The notes under the pieces: model-generated
Seen by the model: the letters and a program-made list of their open reading frames with translations, nothing else
Databases searched by the model: none
What the model was told of the DNA's origin: nothing
Assembly (NCBI GenBank): GCA_007674295.1
Contig: CM017456.1
Coordinates: 62,001-126,000 of the forward strand
Direction of reading: 5' to 3'
DNA: 64,000 nucleotides
Origin: Antonospora locustae
Lineage: Eukaryota > Microsporidia
Position numbers and translations under genes: made by a program
Shown: in pieces, positions 44,534 through 53,263 of the stretch
How positions within the stretch are numbered: position 1 is the stretch's first letter
Layout: every line of letters begins with the position of its first letter

Positions 44534-45190
44534 CTATAGAAATTTGAACATGTTGTTTCCACCAAAGGAGTCATCACTGTAGTACTGAGTAGCTTGTTCA
44601 CCAGTGATATCAAAATACAGCTCTGGGTCCTGTAGATCGCCATTAAATACAGTTGGACTTACTTTTACATTGCTGTATTCAAAAAGATGGGGTTCCTCCT
44701 TTTGTGTAAGAATTTCCCTCACAGAGCCCATACCTCTGTGTGTCTCAAGGTCTAGGTTCTGTGAGGTGCTTTTTGAAGATTTTCTGGGTCTGCTGGTCTT
44801 CAGCTTTGAGGAAACATCGAAGACATCTTGATCAAGACACCAGAAAGACCCCTTTCCGGGATTGTTTGCGGATCTAGGTACTTTGTAAAATGCCTTGTTC
44901 AGCGAAAGGTTGTGTCTGATTGAGTTCTGCCAGTTTCCTTTCTGGCTTTGATAGAAAGGATACTTTGCCATGATCCACTCATATATTTCCTTTAGTGTTA
45001 GCTTCTGCTCCGAGCTTTCAAGTATTGCCTGGGCAATGAGTGTAGAATATGATACATTGGGCTTGTGGTAGAACGTCGACTTATCTTTTTTTGTACCACT
45101 GTGTGTCTTTTTTGAACCCTGCATCAGGGTAGCTCTACCATACGCATATTCTTCGGAATCGCTTCCATGCCCTCGGAAAAACTCAGTCAT
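44534..45190 (-). CDS. Forkhead-domain transcription factor
   Basis: A 218-residue protein with a forkhead winged helix at about residues 46-125: 'KPNVSYSTLIAQAIL' , 'TLKEIYEWIMAKYPFY', the recognition helix 'NSIRHNLSLNKAFYKVPR' and the wing 'KGSFWCLD'. Such factors regulate cell-cycle genes in fungi. The C-terminal half is acidic and lacks known motifs. ATG at 45190 has no C-run; the frame is open to 45199 without ATG. Confidence 0.92.
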   Translation of the reverse strand: MTEFFRGHGSDSEEYAYGRATLMQGSKKTHSGTKKDKSTFYHKPNVSYSTLIAQAILESSEQKLTLKEIYEWIMAKYPFYQSQKGNWQNSIRHNLSLNKAFYKVPRSANNPGKGSFWCLDQDVFDVSSKLKTSRPRKSSKSTSQNLDLETHRGMGSVREILTQKEEPHLFEYSNVKVSPTVFNGDLQDPELYFDITGEQATQYYSDDSFGGNNMFKFL

Positions 45191-45450
45191 TGTAAACAAA
45201 AAGATATTAATTATATATTTATTGACGATGTGTACCTATGAAATAGGCTTCTTTATTGCGTATACATGATGTATGGCCACTGAAGTCTTTATGAACGTCT
45301 ATCAGCTAGGCATTCCTGCAATCGCTGCAATTCCATGATGTGCATGTTCCCAGAATGTAGTGTGTAATAATCTGCGTTATCAACAGGTCTCCTTGGACAA
45401 AAGTGCGGCTCATAGCATACACTGCTGGAATGTGCAATAAAAACGCTGTA

Positions 45451-46770
45451 TCACAAGTGACTCTCCGCTATGGATTGCTTTTTAAGCTCTTCGACCAAGC
45501 TCTGAACGCATTTTTGTAGCAAATCGTGACAATCCAGCTCTGGCTCTGCCTTTTTCAATATATTCTCGCATTCAGTCTGGTCATACGACATCAGCAAGAA
45601 GAACGCTCTGAAAATCTCGTTCCTCAGACATTCTGATTCAAGCAGAAGGGGGTTTTTTTCCAGTACCGATAGTTGATCTATAAAGTGCTGAAAAAATTTC
45701 TCGTGCAAGACCTTGTAATTCAAAACACAACAGAGAATCAAGAGCTTCGCCTCGCAGTGGCTATAGTTGCTGTAGTAGCATCGCTGCAGAAGCCGGAATG
45801 CCAAGATGTACTTCTTGGCATAGAAGGCCCAGTTTCCCAGCATGAGCAAGGCATCAAGCACTGGTGTTTCCTCAGATTCAAAAAGATAGCTTTCATTATT
45901 CTCAAAGTACTGGAGAGCACTATCATACATTCCATTCTTTGTCAAGTAGAGCAGCTTGAAGTTGCTATCCTCATTCTCAACAAAATCATGGAGATGGAAG
46001 TATTTGAACTCTAGTATCTTTCGGTCGACATACTCTTGGTCGTGTATTCTTAGTGTACATGCAATGTCAGCAAATATAGACTGCTCTTCCCTACTTACAA
46101 AGGACAGTAGCGTTCCCAAATGAGTCCTTGCTTGCTGAACAAAAAGCTTTTTGAGATCTACACCATCCAAAAAGAGACTACTGCATTTTTTGTACATGTC
46201 AGAAAGCTGGCACACGAGATCATGTATTTGTTCTAGATACCTTTTCTCTGACGTGTGAACAAGCACCATAAGTTCTGACATTAACACCTTGAATTTTTCT
46301 GCATCTCCTGTAATGTGATTGTGAAGGTTCACCAGTTTTCTATACTTATCGTCTACGTCTTTTAAGCTCATGATTGCCGCTATCTCGTCTCCAACAGATA
46401 CTTTTCTCTTCACGTTTACTCCGTGTCCTACATTTTCCTCTTCTTTTTCAAATCTCTCCATGAATGCCATACATTTGCTTTTCGCAGCTTGACTGACTTT
46501 TTTGTTTGCCAAGACTTTTTCAAAAAAACTCTGAACAAGTGGCTGCACCTCGCCCCAAAACCGGTTGCTTTTCTGAAGAAGACGCAGAACCTTGTCCACC
46601 GATTTATTATTGAGATTTTCTTCTGCATGCTGTATTTCTTGTTTGATCGTCTTTATTCTGCTATCTTTCTTAGAAACAACATCCTCTTCGTCAGATGCTT
46701 CCTTCTTGAATGTTGGTTTTTTTCTCACTTCGCTCTGCTCTACATCAATATCTGCAAAAAATTGCGACAT
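45451..46770 (-). CDS. eIF3c (NIP1)-like translation initiation factor, short
   Basis: A 439-residue protein. It begins MSQFFADID followed by an acidic, Ser/Glu/Lys region, as eIF3c does, and continues with the helical repeat region of the eIF3c N-terminal domain. The PCI/winged-helix C-terminal half of the yeast protein (812 residues) is not present. eIF3c binds 40S, eIF1 and eIF5. ATG at 46770 has CCCC nearby. After the TGA the same frame stays open for 53 codons (45450-45289), which is noted as a finding. Confidence 0.55.
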   Translation of the reverse strand: MSQFFADIDVEQSEVRKKPTFKKEASDEEDVVSKKDSRIKTIKQEIQHAEENLNNKSVDKVLRLLQKSNRFWGEVQPLVQSFFEKVLANKKVSQAAKSKCMAFMERFEKEEENVGHGVNVKRKVSVGDEIAAIMSLKDVDDKYRKLVNLHNHITGDAEKFKVLMSELMVLVHTSEKRYLEQIHDLVCQLSDMYKKCSSLFLDGVDLKKLFVQQARTHLGTLLSFVSREEQSIFADIACTLRIHDQEYVDRKILEFKYFHLHDFVENEDSNFKLLYLTKNGMYDSALQYFENNESYLFESEETPVLDALLMLGNWAFYAKKYILAFRLLQRCYYSNYSHCEAKLLILCCVLNYKVLHEKFFQHFIDQLSVLEKNPLLLESECLRNEIFRAFFLLMSYDQTECENILKKAEPELDCHDLLQKCVQSLVEELKKQSIAESHL

Positions 46771-47089
46771 AGGAGAGGGGTATTTTGTACAACTACTAAC
46801 AGTGGTACCATGTGCGTGCATATCAGAGTGCTGAAAAGCTAGCTTCAGAATTGTCCACATGGTTGCTATACACAAATGGTTATGGTATCTTGAGTTGTAC
46901 TGACCTCACTTTATTATAATAAGACCCTGTTGCTGCATATAGCTAAGCGTACCTGGTGTATGCAATCTATTTATGCATGCAAACACACCTGCTAATGGGG
47001 CTCGCACAGAGAACATCTGTGTCTTTTCTAGGTGCTAAAAAATTTTATCATACAAACGTAAACATGAATACTAATTTTTTTTTTACCCC
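46771..47089. other. Divergent promoter region of eIF3c-like gene and actin
   Basis: The actin side ends in a nine-T stretch, ACCCC and ATG. AAATTTTATCA at about 47040 resembles the AAATTT-like promoter signal. No gene found. Confidence 0.45.
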
Positions 47090-48214
47090 ATGGCAGACGA
47101 CGTACAGGCACTCGTTATTGACAACGGCTCTGGCATGTGCAAGGCAGGGTTTGCGGGAGACGACGCACCAAGAGCAGTATTTCCAAGCATTCTTGGCATT
47201 CCCAAGCACAAAGGTGTCATGGTAGGAATGGGCCAAAAGGATCGCTACGTAGGCGATGAGGCTCAGTCTCGACGGGGAATTCTTTCGCTCAGATATCCCA
47301 TTGAACATGGCGTAGTTACAAACTGGGATGATATGGAGAAAATATGGCACCACACGTTCTACAACGAGCTGAGGGTTGCTCCCGAGGAACATCCTGTTTT
47401 GTTTACAGAGGCTCCTCTCAATCCCAAAGCAAACAGAGAGAAAATGACTCAAATATCCTTTGAGACATTTAATGTACCCTGCTTCTACGTTGCGATTCAG
47501 GCTGTTCTGTCTCTGTATGCAAGCGGGAGGACAACAGGAATCGTCCTGGACTCTGGGGATGGCGTCACTCACATTGTGCCGATCTATGAGGGGTACTCAC
47601 TTCCGCATGCAATTAAAAGAATCGATATTGCAGGAAGAGACCTAACAGACTACATGATGAGAATTCTCACTGGAAGCGGATACTCTTTTACAACAACTGC
47701 TGAAAGGGAAATTGTCAGGGATATAAAGGAAAAGGTATGCTATGTGTGTCTTGATTACAACGAAGAGGTGAAGAAGTTCTCATCTGGCGATAATACAAAG
47801 TCTTACGAGCTTCCTGATGGACAGGTCATTAAGATCGGAAGTGAGAGGTTTAGCTGCCCGGAGATGTTGTTTAATCCCTCGATGGGCGGTGTTGAAACCA
47901 AGGGCATTCACGAGGCGTGTTTCGAATCCATAATGAATTGCGATCTGGACATCAGGCGTGATTTGTACGGAAACGTTGTTTTGAGCGGAGGAAGCACAAT
48001 GTATGCTGGAATGAGTGATAGGATAACAAAAGAACTGACTGCCCTAGCCCCGTCATCAACAAAGGTTAAGGTTGTTGCGCCACCCGAGAGAAAGTACTCT
48101 GTATGGATAGGTGGATCAATACTTGCATCGCTGTCCACGTTTCAGCAGATGTGGATAACAAAGAAGGAGTACGATGAGGACGGGCCTTCTGTGGTTCACA
48201 GAAAATGCTTCTAA
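47090..48214 (+). CDS. ACT1: Actin
   Basis: A 374-residue actin with the ATP-binding segments '[23 protein letters not shown]', 'LDSGDGVTH' and '[10 protein letters not shown]' and the usual C-terminus ending HRKCF. Residues around the DNase-I loop differ ('[10 protein letters not shown]' instead of VGRPRHQGVM). It is a divergent but functional-looking cytoplasmic actin. ATG directly follows CCCC. Confidence 0.99.
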   Translation: MADDVQALVIDNGSGMCKAGFAGDDAPRAVFPSILGIPKHKGVMVGMGQKDRYVGDEAQSRRGILSLRYPIEHGVVTNWDDMEKIWHHTFYNELRVAPEEHPVLFTEAPLNPKANREKMTQISFETFNVPCFYVAIQAVLSLYASGRTTGIVLDSGDGVTHIVPIYEGYSLPHAIKRIDIAGRDLTDYMMRILTGSGYSFTTTAEREIVRDIKEKVCYVCLDYNEEVKKFSSGDNTKSYELPDGQVIKIGSERFSCPEMLFNPSMGGVETKGIHEACFESIMNCDLDIRRDLYGNVVLSGGSTMYAGMSDRITKELTALAPSSTKVKVVAPPERKYSVWIGGSILASLSTFQQMWITKKEYDEDGPSVVHRKCF

Positions 48215-48444
48215 CTAAAATTGGTCGTAAGTTTTTTTTGCGGACATCACCGCCTTTTTGTTAATGAAATTCTATACTTCTAAGCATGGATACTTCCTGG
48301 AGTGCAAATTGTGTCTCCTCTAGCTATAATTAGTAAGAAACCAGAAAACACACTAGAATATATCTCTGTGCTTTCGCAAAAACCCATTTTTGCTTGTATA
48401 GTGCACTGCACACTATTTTATAAAATAAAAATTTGACGCAGCCC

Positions 48445-49353
48445 ATGATGGATCTAACTGTCTATAAGCCGCTAGAGGGCAACGACTACAAAAGAAAGGT
48501 CGAGTACGACAGAAGTAGAGACATATGCAACAAATACACAGTAGATGAGCTTCGAAATTGGAAGCATCTGGATCTTTACTTTGTACTGGGAATTGACTCC
48601 ATGCGCGAGTGCCACATACCACCGCATGTCTTGAAGTTTGTATACTATAAGCAGACAATGAAATACCATCCAGACGTGTCTGGCTATCCAAGCGAGGCTC
48701 TTTTGGCTGTACAAAAGGCCTACAAAGTGCTAAGCGACCCGACACAGAGGCGAAAGTATGATTCCATACACTTTGATGAGGCACTGCCTGAAGATAGAGA
48801 ATATAATATGGAAGAGTTTTTGAGAGTGTTTTCAGACGTGTTCATTCGAAATGCTAAGTTCAGTAAAACACAACCCGTTCCTATGTTTGGAGATGCAAAC
48901 ACACCCAAAGAGGACGTTGTCTTGTTCTACAAGTTCTGGAACGCATTTGAATCGTGGCGGAGCTTTGAGTTTCTGGACGAGGAGGACGACGTCTTGATGT
49001 CGAGAGACGAAAGAAGACATATGGAAAAGGCGAATAGAGCAAAATGGATAAAGAGGAAAAACGAAGACACACTACGAGTAAGGCGCCTTGTTGAAATTGC
49101 CATGAAACGAGATCCGCGAATAAATAGCAGGCCTGCACCCAGTGACAATGTAGATCCAAAGCTTACAAGCGATGGATGGACAAACAGTGATATTTCTTTA
49201 CTCATTAGGCTTCTAGACGAGATAAAGGCACGGACAAAGTGCAGGTTTGATGTGATAGCTAAGAAGTTTAACAGCACAGCATCCACCAAGAGAGACGCAA
49301 AGAGCCTATTTCTAAAACACAAGCAGATCAGCGCCAGCAAACAAGATGTCTAG
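48445..49353 (+). CDS. ZUO1: Zuotin (ZUO1/MPP11) ribosome-associated J-protein
   Basis: A 302-residue protein. The J domain (about 45-115) has HPD in 'KYHPDVSG', followed by the zuotin homology region ('FSDVFIRNAKFSKTQPVP' and 'FYKFWNAFESWRSFEFLDEE') and a charged helix. A SANT-like segment ends the protein ('DGWTNSDISLLIRLLDEI'). Zuotin recruits Hsp70 to nascent chains at the ribosome. ATG directly follows CCC; a TATAAAATAAAAATTTG stretch lies about 15 bases upstream. Confidence 0.93.
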   Translation: MMDLTVYKPLEGNDYKRKVEYDRSRDICNKYTVDELRNWKHLDLYFVLGIDSMRECHIPPHVLKFVYYKQTMKYHPDVSGYPSEALLAVQKAYKVLSDPTQRRKYDSIHFDEALPEDREYNMEEFLRVFSDVFIRNAKFSKTQPVPMFGDANTPKEDVVLFYKFWNAFESWRSFEFLDEEDDVLMSRDERRHMEKANRAKWIKRKNEDTLRVRRLVEIAMKRDPRINSRPAPSDNVDPKLTSDGWTNSDISLLIRLLDEIKARTKCRFDVIAKKFNSTASTKRDAKSLFLKHKQISASKQDV

Positions 49354-49567
49354 TGCTCATTTCTTCATAAATATGTACGTGAAGAATGAGCATGAAGTAT
49401 CACATCATATAGACACCGCTTTGACCAACAGACAATCCATAATAAAAAATGACACAATAGCATGGTTTCTACGGTTACATAGAAGACTCACAGCTGCTGC
49501 CTGCAAGAGTTCTTCTAGCCTTGCGTAATCAATCCAAAAGCAGAGCCAGCGCGCGAGCAGACGGCAC

Positions 49568-51655
49568 TTATACATCGTAGTTAGGGTGTATGAAAATCAT
49601 TCCATCGTTCTCATAGAAAACTCCTTCGTTGCACATGAGGTGATACAGAATGTTTTCAACTCTTTTCTTCTCACTAAAGTATTGGTCTTCGTTCTCAATA
49701 CACCGTTCGTTCTCTTCCAAGTACGCGTTGACAAGTTCATCTGCAGTCATGCTTTCGCGTGTCTTTATCAGATACACGAGCGACCTTGTAATTTTTTCAT
49801 AGTCTATGGACTTGACATTTACAGGCTCGGACTTCCCTACTCTAAACACAACATCGTCTTTGCTTACCTCGATCATGCTGGACTGTATAAGGCGAAAAGC
49901 CTCATCAACATGCTCTGGTCTGACCTCCTTGTCGCAGTGTACCTTTGCTAGTGCCTCGCTAAGCCTTATCATGCTCTCAAGATGCCTAACTGTCATTCTG
50001 TAGTTCTGCGTGTGAATCAGTGTGTCTTGCCGCAGCTTCACGTAGTTTTTAATCAGCAGGGCATGAGCCTCCTTGCCTATACGTGGTTCTATTTCTCGGA
50101 CATGTCGAATGTATGCCTTTACATCCTCGATTCGAAAGTATCCCTCCTTTTCTATGTTCAGGTGGTTGTTTAGAATGTGATTGGCTATGTTTGCATCGCT
50201 TTCATAGTCCACATCGTCTATAAGCACAAAGTAGAGGTCAAATCTGGACATAATCGGCGCACTTAGGTTTATGTTCTGTCGCAGTGTCTTTCTCTTGTCA
50301 TATCGCCCGTTTACTGGATTTGCTGCTGCTAGAATCGAACACTTTGCGTTCAGTGTGGCGTGAATCCCTGCCTTTGCTATTGTGATTGTCTGCTGCTCCA
50401 TCGCCTCGTGTATGCTGACCTGGTCTTTGTAGTTCATCTTGTCAAACTCGTCAATACAGCACACACCATTGTCTGCAAGCATAAGTGCACCAGCCTCTAT
50501 AGTGAACTCCCCTGTCTCTACATCCCTCAGCACAGATGCAGTGAGACCGGCTGCGCTGCTGCTTTTTCCGCTCGTGTATACGGACCTGTCAAGGAGAGTG
50601 CTGCACTGCTTAAGAAACTGCGACTTTGCAGTGCCCGGGTCACCAACAAGCAGTATGTTTATGTCTCCTCTTAGCTTCATGTTCTCTTCTGTTCTTTTTG
50701 AGACACCGCCAACAAGCATCAGGAGAATTGCGTTTTTTATGGAGGAGTGTCCGTGGATATTTGGAAATAGAGACTGGCTCAGCCTGAAGTACAAGTCGCC
50801 GCTGCACTTTATGTGCTCAATGACAGACACACTGGCAAAAGGCTCTGTTTTTTTGTCTGTGCCAATGCAAACGAACGCAAACTTGTAGTTCAGGTTCTTT
50901 ACGTTTAGAGAAGGCTTGCTTCCCTTTGACACTCCACTCAGAAGCGGTACTGACTTTGACTGCGGCATCATCAGCTGAATGATGTCCGGAATAACCGCTA
51001 AGTATCCTGTGAATATGAGTGAGTCTCCTGCCTTTACAGACTCAACAAGATCGTTTCGTACTATGACGTCGATGTTCCGCGGTAGTGCTCCAGGCGGAAT
51101 TTCCAGACTCACCTCTTGCACATGCACTCTCTGCCAGTTACAAAAAGTCGACTGCTTAAGACGAATATTCCATTCCTTTCTGTTCGTGCACAGATGGTTT
51201 GGGCACACCAGAGGCGTTGTGTATTTGAACTGCTGATGCACACTCGATACAACGCTCTTGCAGTTCTTGCATTCAAATGCACCAAGGAGAAGTTCCGGAC
51301 GCACGTGCGTTGTTCTTGTTGCAGTGCCTCTAAACGACACTAGAGACCCAAGCTTTGCAGACTTCAGGTCTCTTAGACGCAACACATAGCCAAGGTTGTA
51401 GAAAGAAACATCGATGTCGATGCTCTTATCGAAGTTAGACATCACAAACATCTTCGTTGCCCTTGATATCTCATCTGCATAGAGAATGTACTTAGAGACA
51501 ACATCCACATAGAGGTTTGAAGAGTACTCCTTCAACTCCTCTAGGTTTATTCTGATGAGGCGATCGTTTCTGTGGAGCATGTGCTCCAATTCCTCGCGAT
51601 ACTTGGGTGAGGATTCAAGAAAACCCTTGAAATTGGCAGAAAATGAGTCATCCAT
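49568..51655 (-). CDS. MCM6: Replicative helicase subunit MCM6
   Basis: A 695-residue AAA+ protein. The zinc-binding region has C-x2-C ... C-x4-C ('FECKNCKS', 'VCPNHLC'). Walker A GDPGTAKSQ is near residue 340, Walker B 'CCIDEFDKM' and the arginine finger SRFD near 470. 'NLNYKFAFV' and 'YLAVIPDIIQL' resemble MCM6 rather than other MCMs. It lacks the long N-terminal extension of yeast MCM6. ATG directly follows CCC. Confidence 0.93.
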   Translation of the reverse strand: MDDSFSANFKGFLESSPKYREELEHMLHRNDRLIRINLEELKEYSSNLYVDVVSKYILYADEISRATKMFVMSNFDKSIDIDVSFYNLGYVLRLRDLKSAKLGSLVSFRGTATRTTHVRPELLLGAFECKNCKSVVSSVHQQFKYTTPLVCPNHLCTNRKEWNIRLKQSTFCNWQRVHVQEVSLEIPPGALPRNIDVIVRNDLVESVKAGDSLIFTGYLAVIPDIIQLMMPQSKSVPLLSGVSKGSKPSLNVKNLNYKFAFVCIGTDKKTEPFASVSVIEHIKCSGDLYFRLSQSLFPNIHGHSSIKNAILLMLVGGVSKRTEENMKLRGDINILLVGDPGTAKSQFLKQCSTLLDRSVYTSGKSSSAAGLTASVLRDVETGEFTIEAGALMLADNGVCCIDEFDKMNYKDQVSIHEAMEQQTITIAKAGIHATLNAKCSILAAANPVNGRYDKRKTLRQNINLSAPIMSRFDLYFVLIDDVDYESDANIANHILNNHLNIEKEGYFRIEDVKAYIRHVREIEPRIGKEAHALLIKNYVKLRQDTLIHTQNYRMTVRHLESMIRLSEALAKVHCDKEVRPEHVDEAFRLIQSSMIEVSKDDVVFRVGKSEPVNVKSIDYEKITRSLVYLIKTRESMTADELVNAYLEENERCIENEDQYFSEKKRVENILYHLMCNEGVFYENDGMIFIHPNYDV

Positions 51656-51853
51656 GGGCTCTTAACTTTTTGATAAAAGACTTGTCGGCCTGGTCTTTTA
51701 GCGAGGCGTGCTAAAACTACTTGCTATAGGACTCATAGAAACAACTTTTTCTCTGTAAAAGCAGCAAGGGCTCTGTGGGGCATAAAGAGCAGAGTAGCGA
51801 AACAGCGCGCTATCCTTCTGTAAGATGTTATAGTTCAAATTTGGAAACATCCC

Positions 51854-52402
51854 ATGGACAGGGAGAGCATTCGCTTTGATTTTGAAGACTATGTTGAAAA
51901 CGTGCTGGGTCTTCGAGAGGAGGAGGAGACGTACTGCACAGATTATCAAAAAAACAGATGCTTCAGAAAAAACTGCAACAAGCAGCACATCAAGCTCGAG
52001 AAGGCAGTTGTCTGTAAGCATTGGCTGAGAGGGCTTTGCAAGAAGAATAACCAGTGCGAGTTTTTGCACGAGTTTAACCTTAAGAAGATGCCAGAGTGCT
52101 GGTTTTACAGCAAGTACGGCGAATGCTCAAATACCGATTGCATCTTTTTGCATGTTGACCTGAACTCCGAGTACCGTGAATGTCTATGGTACAAAAGGGG
52201 GTTCTGCAGACATGGAAACATGTGTAGAAATAAGCACATCAAGAAAAAGCTATGCTATAACTACTACTACGGATTCTGCCCTGCAGGCCCGAACTGCGAT
52301 TTCGGACATCCAAAGGGCAGCATTCCTGACACCGACTTGCAAAGACTACACAAGAGACAGGATGTTATTAAAAGACCTTCAAACCTCGTTAGAGACGAAT
52401 AA
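51854..52402 (+). CDS. YTH1: CPSF30/YTH1 CCCH zinc-finger protein
   Basis: A 182-residue protein with five consecutive C-x(7-8)-C-x(4-5)-C-x3-H fingers (about residues 34-158), the hallmark of CPSF30/YTH1, which recognises the AAUAAA signal as part of the cleavage and polyadenylation factor. Its presence suits the AATAAA motifs near several 3' ends here. ATG directly follows CCC. It diverges from MCM6. Confidence 0.93.
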   Translation: MDRESIRFDFEDYVENVLGLREEEETYCTDYQKNRCFRKNCNKQHIKLEKAVVCKHWLRGLCKKNNQCEFLHEFNLKKMPECWFYSKYGECSNTDCIFLHVDLNSEYRECLWYKRGFCRHGNMCRNKHIKKKLCYNYYYGFCPAGPNCDFGHPKGSIPDTDLQRLHKRQDVIKRPSNLVRDE

Positions 52403-52779
52403 CATCTTTTCGCAAGCCTTTCTGCATTCCGGTGTGCCGTCCATCATGGCTGCAACCAAAGCAACATTGCGAGAATAGAGAGCATTGTAAATTTCAGCTT
52501 TCTGTGCGTATATTTGACTACTTTGCACCACGCAATTCTCTATGCGTAAGCGTGTGCCACCTACAAGAGGAAGTAGTGTTCTTTATACACCACGCGTTGT
52601 GCAGATACTACAGTCCCTATTGTAGTACATGAGTGTAGTGTAATGTTTACTTCTTGGCTTCTATGTTAGGTGTACCTTCTGTCACTTCATTCTGCACACA
52701 TTATTTTTGTTTGCATTGGTCGCTTCTCCCATAAAGTAAACCTAGATTTAACAAACTTTTGGAAAAATTTTACCCTTAG
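52403..52779. other. Intergenic region with promoter of secreted protein
   Basis: No gene. Close to the next start, an AAAATTTTACCCTTAG stretch combines the AAATTT-like and CCC signals. Confidence 0.5.
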
Positions 52780-53205
52780 ATGAAGGTTGCAGGAATTGTT
52801 TTTTTAGCGTTTATAGCAATGATTTCAGCAAACACACTGGTTGACAAATTCAGTTGTGTTATCGAAGGCTTCAAGAAGAGATTCAAAACAGCGTCATGCA
52901 ACATACATTCGGCATGTCAGAACAGGTTCAAGCGAGCTGTTGATTATTGCGGAACAAAGAAATCAGAAGCGATGGAAAAGGCATCGGGGCTGATGCGTAA
53001 ATATATGAAGACTACTGAAAAAAAGGTCAAGGAGACTGCTGAAGAGACAGAAAACGATGAGAGCACGTTCGATTCCAACAAGGCTACGCCCTCTGAGATA
53101 ATGGAGATGATTCGCCGCATGCTTGAAGAGCAGACTCAGCAGGAGGAGACTGCAGAGGAGGACAAGAAGAAAGAGGCAGAAGTGTCTGAGAAGAAAGAGC
53201 TTTAA
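52780..53205 (+). CDS. Small secreted coiled-coil protein ending in KKEL
   Basis: A 141-residue protein with a signal peptide (about 1-17), four Cys in the first third, an amphipathic basic region and a highly charged Glu/Lys-rich C-terminal half ending in KKEL. The ending resembles a K/HDEL ER-retention signal, so it may be an ER-lumen protein rather than surface; alternatively KEL at the end of a Lys/Glu run is coincidental. No family recognised. ATG follows CCCTTAG. Confidence 0.7.
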   Translation: MKVAGIVFLAFIAMISANTLVDKFSCVIEGFKKRFKTASCNIHSACQNRFKRAVDYCGTKKSEAMEKASGLMRKYMKTTEKKVKETAEETENDESTFDSNKATPSEIMEMIRRMLEEQTQQEETAEEDKKKEAEVSEKKEL

Positions 53206-53263
53206 ATAAAGTTACTATGTTTTAATAACAAATATGTTGTTTGCAGCCTTTGAAAGCCCACTG

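Noticed and set aside
49346..49528. 60-codon ORF overlapping the end of zuotin
   Set aside because: Overlaps a certain gene in another frame and has no start context or family.
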